A program made the translations under genes and the position numbers. Under the pieces are notes generated by a model. The model had not been told where the DNA came from, searched no databases, and saw only the letters and a program-made list of their open reading frames with translations. A DNA stretch of 64,000 nt from the NCBI RefSeq assembly GCF_000380185.1, contig NZ_KB904746.1, positions 62,001 through 126,000 on the forward strand, written 5' to 3'. Shown one piece after another: positions 45,506 through 52,387 of this stretch (positions within the stretch are counted from its first letter, which is position 1; the number at the start of each line of letters is the position of its first letter). Source of the stretch: Thiofilum flexile DSM 14609. Its GTDB lineage: Bacteria > Pseudomonadota > Gammaproteobacteria > Thiotrichales > Thiotrichaceae.

Positions 45506-45913
45506 CTACAAATGACCGAGCGGACGCTTGTTACCGGCTAAATCAATTGCTACATAAGTAAAATCGGCCTCAGTCACTTTAAAGGGCTGTCGTGATTCCG
45601 GCGAGCGCCAAATGGGAATCACCCACGTTTCTACATGTAGAGTGATGGAGGTGGTGCCAATACGTTTAATCTCACCATAACAGCACACCACATCGCCAAC
45701 TTTAACTGGTTTAATAAACTTCATTGCATCGACTGCAATGGTGGCTACCCGTCCCTGAGAAATATCTTTTGCTAGAATGCCACCAGCTAAATCCATTTGC
45801 GATAAAATCCAGCCGCCAAAAATATCCCCATTAGGATTGGTATCGGCAGGCATCGCAACAGTACGAAGTAGTAAGGATTCATTAGGTGGTAGAGAAGTGA
45901 ACTCGCTCATCAT
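45506..45913 (-). CDS. yciA: Acyl-CoA thioesterase YciA
   Basis: Hotdog-fold thioesterase of 135 residues that hydrolyses medium and long acyl-CoAs. LLRTVAMPADTNPNGDIFGGW near 16 contains the catalytic Asp/Gly region and QMDLAGGILAKD the active helix; VATIAVDAMKFIKPVKVGDVV is typical of YciA. Start is the first or second ATG of an ATG pair (45913, 45910). Confidence 0.92.
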   Translation of the reverse strand: MMSEFTSLPPNESLLLRTVAMPADTNPNGDIFGGWILSQMDLAGGILAKDISQGRVATIAVDAMKFIKPVKVGDVVCCYGEIKRIGTTSITLHVETWVIPIWRSPESRQPFKVTEADFTYVAIDLAGNKRPLGHL

Positions 45914-45940
45914 TTACGCCGCCTAGTACAAAATTAGAGT

Positions 45941-46663
45941 TTAGGGGGTTGCGGGCTTAAGATACAATCGAATTGTGGTATTAGGGGTACTCAATTTCTC
46001 AGTCACTTGATAATGCTGTAGAATTTGGCGGGTACTCTGGGTTAAAGGCGCATCTGGTGTATGTATTATTAGTATAGTGCCTTGCTTATCTAAATCTGAA
46101 ACCTCCGTAACAGTAAAATGAACCGCCCTCAAATCACGTATTAGCCCTACCTTTGTTGTTTTTATATCCTCCACTAATAGTGTTTTGAGCGGAATCTGAT
46201 CATTATTCTTATCATTAATGGGTTTAGGATTAGGTAAACCAACACTAGCATCACGGGTGACTTCTATCGTTACTGGCTCTGTTGACAGGGGCTGATGCTG
46301 CCACAGTAAACGCGCTCCTAATACCGCTATCAGTAGCATAGCTGCACTGGCTAACCACATGGGTTGCAGCACCGAACCCGAAAAGCCAAAACGCTCCCAC
46401 CAAGTAGGCTTAGGTGCTTGCGTGACGGGTACTGTAGTAGTTTGCTCTGGCGGGGTAATCGCTAAGCGTTGATAAAATTGCTCTAGTATAGGCTCAACAG
46501 CCTGATCGGTTAGGGTATTCGCCTCCTCACAAGCCGCTTGCCATAATAAATACTGTTGTAAGGCGGTTTGCTCATCCTGAGAGAGTTTTGGCTCACCCCC
46601 CTCAGCTTGTAACCATGCTTGAAAGGATAAACGCTCACTAGCGGCAGGTTGAGGTTCTAACAT
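45941..46663 (-). CDS. Probable anti-sigma factor, single membrane span
   Basis: Protein of 240 residues with one membrane segment at about 102-119 (MWLASAAMLLIAVLGARLL). The N-terminal cytoplasmic part, from LSFQAWLQAEGGEP on, would hold the sigma factor; it lacks the zinc HxxxCxxC motif. The C-terminal part is periplasmic with a beta-rich domain. Its ATG overlaps the sigma factor stop by seven bases, the usual gene order for ECF sigma/anti-sigma pairs. Function follows from topology and position. Confidence 0.7.
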   Translation of the reverse strand: MLEPQPAASERLSFQAWLQAEGGEPKLSQDEQTALQQYLLWQAACEEANTLTDQAVEPILEQFYQRLAITPPEQTTTVPVTQAPKPTWWERFGFSGSVLQPMWLASAAMLLIAVLGARLLWQHQPLSTEPVTIEVTRDASVGLPNPKPINDKNNDQIPLKTLLVEDIKTTKVGLIRDLRAVHFTVTEVSDLDKQGTILIIHTPDAPLTQSTRQILQHYQVTEKLSTPNTTIRLYLKPATP

Positions 46664-47250
46664 AATTCCTCCCGCAATTGCTGCATCAATTTACGCAACT
46701 CAGACAACCGATTGGTAACAGCAGCCTTAGTACGCCCTACCTGTGCGGCTAATTCTGCATAATCCAATTCTTGGGCTACCCCTTGTAATAAACGCATATC
46801 GCTCTCACCTGCCTTACCGCGCCGAATGTGCTCAAATACCACTTCTAAACAATGCTCAATACTCAGCAAGATTTCGGGGCTTAATGCCTCTTCATCGCTT
46901 AGCTCTGCCACTGCATCCTCATTACCTGTTTCGACGGATGGAGTAGTAGCTTTATAAGGCTCAACACCCTTTTTTTTGCGTTGGCGCAGGCAATCAATAC
47001 TGGCGTTATAGACAATAGTCCGTATCCATGCGGGGCAATGACCGTGCTGGGTATGGCCTGCCTGATAAAGCTTAATCAGCACCTCTTGGCTGACATCCTC
47101 AACCTCGGAATCAGTAAGCCGTACACTGTCATAATGAAACTGTTTAACAAGGGTTTTGACCAGTTTGGCTATTTGTACCGCACTGTAATGATCGCGAGCT
47201 AAAAACCCCTGTAACAAAGCACGGCAGTCCGCATTGGACGGCTTAATCAT
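46657..47250 (-). CDS. ECF-type RNA polymerase sigma factor
   Basis: Protein of 197 residues from the ATG at 47250. Region 2 has VEDVSQEVLIKLYQAGH near 57 and CPAWIRTIVYNASIDCLRQR near 80 (promoter melting and -10 recognition). Region 4 has LDYAELAAQVGRTKAAVTNR near 165 (helix-turn-helix for -35). An acidic linker separates them. It is the middle gene of caspase, sigma, anti-sigma, 24 bases after the caspase gene. Its likely targets include the elements at 49418, 50903 and 51801 (inference). Confidence 0.88.
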   Translation of the reverse strand: MIKPSNADCRALLQGFLARDHYSAVQIAKLVKTLVKQFHYDSVRLTDSEVEDVSQEVLIKLYQAGHTQHGHCPAWIRTIVYNASIDCLRQRKKKGVEPYKATTPSVETGNEDAVAELSDEEALSPEILLSIEHCLEVVFEHIRRGKAGESDMRLLQGVAQELDYAELAAQVGRTKAAVTNRLSELRKLMQQLREELC

Positions 47251-47274
47251 AACGGACACTCCCAAAAACAAATG

Positions 47275-48498
47275 CTAGCGACTGTAATTTCTGCGGACTA
47301 AATGAACCCCTAATTGTGGATGACTATAACAGGGAATATCATCGCCTAGTTTACTACACTGCTGCAAACGTTCTTTCTCTTCTTCTTGCCGATAAAAAGC
47401 CGCAATATAGGCAAATTCTTCCGGGGTTGGTAATTCATAAGAATGATCGGCTTGCATTAGGGTATACCAATTAGCATAAGCCTCACTATCATTTTTACTT
47501 AAACAGGATGCCATATAATTATCTGATAAATTCCAACGCAATGTCGCATTAAGCATAAATTGCTTATCTTGATACACCCAACACCCTCCATGTTTGTCTG
47601 AGTCCATCGTGCGTGGTTTGCTCATTAGCATCTCTCTAATATCAGCTTGATTAATAGCCGTACTGCTTAAAATCAATGGTGTGCTAATACATATATTATC
47701 TTTAATACATCCAGTAGGTAAAACCATAAACTCTTTAGCGGCAATAGTTTTACATCCTGCCAAACACACCGCACGACCTAATGAGTTATCTACCTCAGGT
47801 ATTTGTTTGCCCTTTGTTTTTAACTCTGTGAGTGTAGCGGCTTCACTGGCTAAAGTTGCAATATTTTCATGAGGAAACTCTTTTAGCAATTGCGTCATTT
47901 TTTCAGTAAACGGGTTGTTATCACTTACTTTACTGCCTTTGGCAGCAGAATAAATAAACAACCCTTTTCTACTTTTTAAGTTAATTCCAAAATAAGACGG
48001 TGAAACATAGTTATAATAATTAAGCGGGTTATCTCTACAAGCATCTAGCCACACAATTATTTTTGCTGTTGGATTAGCTTCAGCTATTTTTTCTAATCGA
48101 GTATTGATTAATAAGCTACTAGTCGGAGTACTTCCATCATACTGTGGACTATCAGTCGCTAGTAAATAGGCAGCATTATTATGCTGTAATGCATGTCCAG
48201 CATAATAAATATAAATTTCTGTAGCTGTTTTAGCTCGCCGCTCTAACTCGTCAAACCACTGATTAAGATAGTTAATATCAAGATCAAGTAAATGTCCGCT
48301 ATTAATTACATCAACACCATTAGACGTCAAGGTATCGAACATTAACTTCATATCTTTAGCTGCCTCTGGTAAGACAGTATGGAATTGATAGCTTTGATTC
48401 CCTATCACTAAAGCGATGCGCTCACCCGCTAGCGCATTAAGGGGTAATAGCAATACCCATAGCAACACCCACCAGAATTTTTTACGCTTCACACTCAT
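47275..48498 (-). CDS. Caspase-like peptidase with SUMF1-like C-terminus
   Basis: Clan CD peptidase of 407 residues from the ATG at 48498. Signal peptide VLLWVLLLPLNALA. The p20-like domain (about 26-260) starts ERIALVIGNQSYQF and has catalytic His102 (YYAGHA) and Cys154 (WLDACRDNPL), both present. After about residue 310 a short formylglycine-enzyme-like segment has SKNDSEAYANWYTLMQ, YELPTPEEFAYIAAFYRQ and the terminal GVHLVRRNYS, a truncated SUMF1/FGE domain. The signal peptide implies a periplasmic location. It heads the sigma/anti-sigma operon. Confidence 0.9.
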   Translation of the reverse strand: MSVKRKKFWWVLLWVLLLPLNALAGERIALVIGNQSYQFHTVLPEAAKDMKLMFDTLTSNGVDVINSGHLLDLDINYLNQWFDELERRAKTATEIYIYYAGHALQHNNAAYLLATDSPQYDGSTPTSSLLINTRLEKIAEANPTAKIIVWLDACRDNPLNYYNYVSPSYFGINLKSRKGLFIYSAAKGSKVSDNNPFTEKMTQLLKEFPHENIATLASEAATLTELKTKGKQIPEVDNSLGRAVCLAGCKTIAAKEFMVLPTGCIKDNICISTPLILSSTAINQADIREMLMSKPRTMDSDKHGGCWVYQDKQFMLNATLRWNLSDNYMASCLSKNDSEAYANWYTLMQADHSYELPTPEEFAYIAAFYRQEEEKERLQQCSKLGDDIPCYSHPQLGVHLVRRNYSR

Positions 48499-48647
48499 CA
48501 CCTCTTCTAGAACATACGAAGTCGCTGTCCAAGTCACAATCGCCTTGAAATTTTAGCAAGAATCGGGGGTGTAATGCGAGGAATGAATGAGGGGAAAAGC
48601 TAAGGGATTTAAGGTATTATTTAAACCCCTCAGGAATACTATGCTAT

Positions 48648-49217
48648 TTAACCTATGTTGGCATTAGCGCCCACATTAGGATTAACACCTACGTTGGGAT
48701 TAATATTGGGTAAGTTACCAGAAATATTGCCATTGCTTTGTCGACCGAAAGAATGAGAACTACCTCCACCAATAGGTGCAAACAGTGAGCCTATCCCGCC
48801 TATTAGTGAGCCTATCCCACCTATTAATGATCCCCATCCCCCCAGACCTGAAGAGCTAGAGTAACCACCCATCATAGGATAGCTAATCCCATAATTGGCA
48901 GGTTGGGCTGTATAATAATAGCCACCACCACTCATCGCAGGATAGCTAACCTGATAACTGGCAGGTTGAGTAGTATAATAGCTACCACCACTCATCCCAG
49001 GATAAGACGCGGAAGAACCAATGCTACCTAATAAACCTGAAGCAATATTGCTGATAGAAGAGCCTAAAGAACCTAGACCGCTCATACCACCTGAAAAGGG
49101 GCTATACCCACTATAAGAACTATAAGACCCTGTAGGTAAACAGTCTAAACCATTAAAGAAACCAGTACCGAATGTACTACCGCTACCGCCTATACCACTC
49201 ATTAAATTAAAAGTCAT
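48648..49217 (-). CDS. Gly/Ser/Tyr-rich protein, paralogue 1
   Basis: Unrecognised 189-residue protein. The N-terminus MTFNLMSGIGGSGSTFGTGF and the following CLPTGSYSSYSGYSPFSGG are nearly identical to paralogue 2, with the ISNIASGLLGSIGSS block shared by all three. Repeats of YPGMSGGSYYTTQPASYQVS type follow, then GGIGSLIGGIGSLFAPIGGG and an Asn/Gly tail (NPNVGVNPNVGANANIG). No classical signal peptide. CAGGAG precedes the ATG. Leader and promoter-like element as in the other two copies. A secreted or matrix protein is likely by composition, unproven. Confidence 0.8.
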   Translation of the reverse strand: MTFNLMSGIGGSGSTFGTGFFNGLDCLPTGSYSSYSGYSPFSGGMSGLGSLGSSISNIASGLLGSIGSSASYPGMSGGSYYTTQPASYQVSYPAMSGGGYYYTAQPANYGISYPMMGGYSSSSGLGGWGSLIGGIGSLIGGIGSLFAPIGGGSSHSFGRQSNGNISGNLPNINPNVGVNPNVGANANIG

Positions 49218-49417
49218 ATCATACTCCTGATGATGTTATGGTTATCCTTACTATTCCCTATGTGCGCTCACATTTTTTAGTTATGGAGTGTTTAAGCACT
49301 AACGGGTAATTGATCCAATTAATACCCATATAATTAAAAATATATTAACTAGATAGATAGATATACTAGTTAGATAAAATGCAAGATACGAGGCATTAGC
49401 CGACGAACCTAACAGTC

Positions 49418-49452
49418 ATTAGGATAAACGGAATAATCTTTCGGATGGTCAC
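49418..49452 (-). promoter_or_regulatory. ECF-type promoter element, paralogue 1
   Basis: Minus strand: GTGACC, 16 bases, CGTTTATCCTAAT. The block ATTAGGATAAACGGA (plus strand, 49418-49432) is identical before all three paralogues. About 200 bases upstream of the ATG, leaving a long leader. Confidence 0.6.
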
Positions 49453-49565
49453 AATTAAGATCCCCTACAACTTATAATGAAAAAAGGAGGCAAAATAAGG
49501 CCACTAGGATTACTCTCTAACATTAATTTGCAAACACACACCCATTCCATCGAGAATCTCAGCAA

Positions 49566-49600
49566 TGCCTCACTCGCTAGTGCACTAAGGGGTAATTTAA
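49566..49600 (-). pseudogene. Remnant of the caspase gene start
   Basis: GCAATGCCTCACTCGCTAGT and the next 15 bases match 48414-48448 inside the signal-peptide region of the caspase gene over about 35 bases with few mismatches and one gap. On the minus strand it still reads IPLSALASEALL beside LPLNALAGERIA of the true gene. A further match (GCCTTGAAATTTTAG at 49612, 48542 in the original) lies just downstream, after a deletion of some 90 bases. Scar of the tandem duplication. Confidence 0.75.
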
Positions 49601-49650
49601 ATATCCAAATGCCTTGAAATTTTAGTAAAAATAAGAATGATAAAGTGAGG

Positions 49651-49699
49651 AATAAAAAAGAAGGATTAAGGGATTTAAAGTATTTTATAAATCCCTTAA
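49651..49699 (-). terminator. Terminator of paralogue 2 unit
   Basis: TTAAGGGATTTA and TAAATCCCTTAA pair perfectly over 12 bases around a 10-base loop; on the minus strand TTCTTTTTT follows. The corresponding position after paralogue 1 (48602-48631) holds a degraded version with one mismatch. Confidence 0.7.
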
Positions 49700-49740
49700 A
49701 AAAACATATTATATGATACTCAATCTACTTATAGATTAAA

Positions 49741-49928
49741 TAATATTTATGAAACTACCTAAGATACCACCTAATCCTATTCGAGATATCGAAACTGCCA
49801 TCATCATCATAAATCTCTAATGAGTCAGTCAGACCCTATACCTTCGTCATAAATAGAGTGGGTTCTCTTCGGTGGCTAAAAGAAAGTTCACTGTCACTTG
49901 CAGAGAATCATTATTCACTAAAGTGTGT
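49741..49928 (-). pseudogene. Decayed C-terminus of paralogue 2
   Basis: Beyond the stop of paralogue 2 the minus strand still encodes, in two frames, SLEIYDDDGSFDIS and RIGLGGILGSFINII. These match VYVEEDDGLSGLF and GLFGGILGSFLNKI, the end of paralogue 3. Stops and frame changes separate them from the open frame. So paralogue 2 once had the acidic C-terminal domain and lost it by mutation. Confidence 0.75.
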
Positions 49929-50699
49929 TCAAGAATAACTCACGCTATCATTAGCCATATAATAATAATTACTACCACTCATCGCGGGATAACTAGCTTC
50001 ATAAGCGGTAGGCTGATAGCTAAGCTCGTAAGTGGCAGGCTGATAGCTAACCTCATAAGTGCTAGGTTGAGCGGTATAATTATCACTAGCACTCATCACA
50101 GGATAGCCAGCTTCACTAGCTTCATAAGCGGTCGGCTGATAGCTAAGCTCGTAAGTGGTAGGCTGATAGCTAACCTCATAAGTGGTAGGTTGAGCGGTAT
50201 AATTATCACTAGCACTCATCACAGGATAGCTAGCTTCATAAGCGGTAGGCTGATAGCTAAGCTCGTAAGTGGCAGGCTGATAGCTAATTTCGTAAGTAGT
50301 CGGCTGATAGCTAACCTCATAACCGGCAGGTTGAGCTGTATAATAGTCACTAGCACTCATCGTGGGATAACTAGCTTCATAAGCGGTTGGCTGATAACTA
50401 ACCTCGTAAGTGTTAGGCTGATAGCTAACCTCATAACCGGCAGGTTGAGCCGTATAATAATAGTTACTATTACTTGTCATGGGATAAGACAGGGTAGAAC
50501 CAATATTACCTAATAAGCCCGAAGCAATATTGCCTATAGAAAAGCCTAAAGAGCCTAGACCGCTCATACCACCTGAAAAAGGGCTATACCCACTATAAGA
50601 ACTATAAGACCCTGTAGGTAAACAGTCTAAACCATTAAAAAAACCAGTACCTAATGTACTACCACTACCGATTAGATTATTCATTAAATTAAAAGTCAT
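49929..50699 (-). CDS. Tyr-rich repeat protein, paralogue 2 (truncated)
   Basis: Protein of 256 residues. The first 75 residues match paralogue 1 (MTFNLMNNLIGSGSTLGTGF, CLPTGSYSSYSGYSPFSGG). From about 85 to 245 it is built of an 8-residue unit x-x-Y-E-V-S-Y-Q-P (TYEVSYQPTTYELSYQP), grouped in four larger blocks, each ending EASYPxMSASD and starting YTAQP. It has about 45 Tyr residues. The reading frame ends SVSYS, after which the old C-terminus is decayed, so the protein is shorter than its ancestor. Low-complexity Tyr/Gln/Pro sequence suggests assembly or adhesion. Confidence 0.78.
   Translation of the reverse strand: MTFNLMNNLIGSGSTLGTGFFNGLDCLPTGSYSSYSGYSPFSGGMSGLGSLGFSIGNIASGLLGNIGSTLSYPMTSNSNYYYTAQPAGYEVSYQPNTYEVSYQPTAYEASYPTMSASDYYTAQPAGYEVSYQPTTYEISYQPATYELSYQPTAYEASYPVMSASDNYTAQPTTYEVSYQPTTYELSYQPTAYEASEAGYPVMSASDNYTAQPSTYEVSYQPATYELSYQPTAYEASYPAMSGSNYYYMANDSVSYS
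49966..50480. repeat. 24-bp tandem repeats coding YEVSYQP-type units
   Basis: Plus-strand unit of the form GGCTGATAGCTAACCTCATA recurs about every 24 bases, in four larger blocks separated by TAGCACTCAT-containing spacers. Near identity between blocks indicates recent expansion by slippage or recombination; copy number may vary between strains. Confidence 0.88.
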
Positions 50700-50902
50700 A
50701 TCATACTCCTGATGATGTTATATCCTTACTACTCCCTATATGCTCTCGCATTTTTAGTTGATTATTTAGTTATCAAGTGTTTAAGCACTAACAGGTTATT
50801 AATCCAATTAATACCTTGGTTACAAATATATTAACTGGATAGATAGATACTAGGTAGATAAAAGGATAAACACGAGGTTATAGCTGATAAAACCCTATAT
50901 TT

Positions 50903-50937
50903 ATTAGGATAAACGGAGTAACCCTCCGGACAGTCAC
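50903..50937 (-). promoter_or_regulatory. ECF-type promoter element, paralogue 2
   Basis: Minus strand: GTGACT, 16 bases, CGTTTATCCTAAT. Same spacing and identical 15-base downstream block as in copies 1 and 3, 204 bases before the ATG. Confidence 0.6.
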
Positions 50938-50964
50938 AATTAAGATCCCCAGCGACTCACAAAG

Positions 50965-50995
50965 AAAAAAGGGGTTTAGTAATACTAAACCCCTT
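50965..50995 (-). terminator. Terminator of paralogue 3
   Basis: AAGGGGTTTAGT and ACTAAACCCCTT form a 12-bp stem with a 3-base loop; on the minus strand a TTTTTT run follows. 35 bases after the stop of paralogue 3 and just before the promoter of paralogue 2, insulating the two. Confidence 0.88.
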
Positions 50996-51029
50996 AGAGA
51001 AAAAATAATAAAATTTAGCCCATTATGGT

Positions 51030-51596
51030 TTAAATTTTGTTTAAGAAACTACCTAGAATACCACCGAATAACCCTGAAAGGCCGTCATCTTCTTCCACAT
51101 AGACACCATCTATGCCATCCGAGTAAACCCCATCCTCATCGCTAAATAGTAAGTCCAAACCGACTTTATCAAGCAACGATCCTGCAAGACTCTGTAAGCC
51201 ACCTTGTACTACGCCATCGACTATAGAATCGAATATTGAATCAGATTCTGAATCATCATTATGGTCGTCTACCACCTCATAACTCTCATCAGCAACATAA
51301 TAAAGTGGACTATCCTCGGCACTCACCTCATAAGCTATTGCTGGTTCAGTGGTATAATACTCACCCCCAGTCATCACAGGATAAGCCACAGATGAACCTA
51401 GACCAATGCTATTTAATAAGCCCGTAGCAATATTGCCCACAGGAGAGCTTAAAGTACCTAGATGACTCATACCACTTGAAAAAGGACTGTTTGTCCCGCT
51501 ATAAGCAACGGTAGGTAAATAGTCTGCACTATTTAAAAAACTAGTACCTGATGTATTACCCTTGCCTGCCAGACTGTTTATTAAACTAAAAGTCAT
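51030..51596 (-). CDS. Gly/Ser-rich N-terminus with acidic C-terminus, paralogue 3
   Basis: Protein of 188 residues. The N-terminus MTFSLINSLAGKGNTSGTSF and the NIATGLLNSIGLGSS block are diverged relatives of those in copies 1 and 2. The middle has a single short Tyr segment (EYYTTEPAIAYEVSAE). The C-terminal 100 residues are very acidic (DDHNDDSESDSIFD, SDEDGVYSDGIDGVYVEEDD) and end GLFGGILGSFLNKI. The Asp-rich stretch could bind calcium. It appears to retain the complete ancestral architecture. Same leader and promoter-like element as the others. Confidence 0.78.
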   Translation of the reverse strand: MTFSLINSLAGKGNTSGTSFLNSADYLPTVAYSGTNSPFSSGMSHLGTLSSPVGNIATGLLNSIGLGSSVAYPVMTGGEYYTTEPAIAYEVSAEDSPLYYVADESYEVVDDHNDDSESDSIFDSIVDGVVQGGLQSLAGSLLDKVGLDLLFSDEDGVYSDGIDGVYVEEDDGLSGLFGGILGSFLNKI

Positions 51597-51800
51597 ATCA
51601 TACTCCTGATGACATTGTGTGTATTCTCACCAATCCTTGTGTATTGCCCTATTCTTATTTATCGGCATTAACAAGTGATTACTCCAAATCACTCCAAGCC
51701 CTACGTTTGTTTGTAGTTACGAATGTATTAATTGGATCAATGGATATACTAGGCAGATAAAATGCCTAACACGAGGTACGAGATGACGAACCCAGCATTC

Positions 51801-51835
51801 ATTAGGATAAACGGAATAATTTGTCAGACGGTCAT
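51801..51835 (-). promoter_or_regulatory. ECF-type promoter element, paralogue 3
   Basis: Minus strand: ATGACC, 16 bases, CGTTTATCCTAAT. The 15-base downstream block is identical to copies 1 and 2 although the surrounding leader has diverged, which supports functional constraint. Confidence 0.6.
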
Positions 51836-51889
51836 AAGTACTCCCCTTTTATTCGTGTGAAAAAAGGGGAGCGGATGAGATGAATAGAT

Positions 51890-52387
51890 TTAGAGCATTA
51901 ATTCCCGTAATAGGGCAAATAACTCTCGACTACTTTTGGGGGGTTTAGCTTGGGCTAATTCTTTTTGGGCATTACGAATGAGTGTGCGGACACGTTGCGT
52001 ATCCACCTCTGGATAGGCATCAATCAACTCGCCTAACACTTCCTCATCGGCTAGCAGGCGATCACGCCAACGCTCAATCATATGTAGCTTAGCCACTTGA
52101 TTACGCGCACTACCCTCTAGGGCTTGTAGACGTGCCACAATCCCATCAGGATCTTCATCCTCGCGCATTAAACGCCCGATATATTGCCGCTGCCGCCGAA
52201 TAGCACCATTACTAGTCAGACGCTTAGCCTCAATCACGGCATCATAAATCTCTTCGGGTAGCTCCAATTGCTTGAGCTGAGCCTCGCTTAATTTGATTAA
52301 GCGTTCACCTGCGTGCTGCCAAGCCTCGACCTCGTTTTTACGCTTTTGACGGCTAAACTCATCGGGGGCTTCATCTATTTCATTCAC
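51890..52387 (-). CDS. yjgA: YjgA family ribosome-associated protein (DUF615)
   Basis: Protein of 165 residues matching the YjgA/DarP family, a factor bound to late 50S ribosomal assembly intermediates. Key block: [20 protein letters not shown] near 12, [17 protein letters not shown] near 78, then a charged helical C-terminus ending [10 protein letters not shown]. Its ATG overlaps the ilvD stop by four bases (ATGA), so it is translationally coupled to ilvD, an unusual partner (in E. coli it stands near pmbA). Confidence 0.93.
   Translation of the reverse strand: MNEIDEAPDEFSRQKRKNEVEAWQHAGERLIKLSEAQLKQLELPEEIYDAVIEAKRLTSNGAIRRQRQYIGRLMREDEDPDGIVARLQALEGSARNQVAKLHMIERWRDRLLADEEVLGELIDAYPEVDTQRVRTLIRNAQKELAQAKPPKSSRELFALLRELML

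Noticed and set aside
48499-48647. ECF-like promoter before the caspase operon
   Set aside because: TTGTGACTT and CGTATG are present on the minus strand, but the spacing is three bases shorter than in the paralogue elements and CGTTTATCC is missing, so autoregulation cannot be claimed.
49872-50513. 213-codon plus-strand frame rich in Ile/Ser/Arg repeats
   Set aside because: Antisense shadow of the Tyr-rich repeats; no ribosome site, and the minus frame shares its head with two paralogues.
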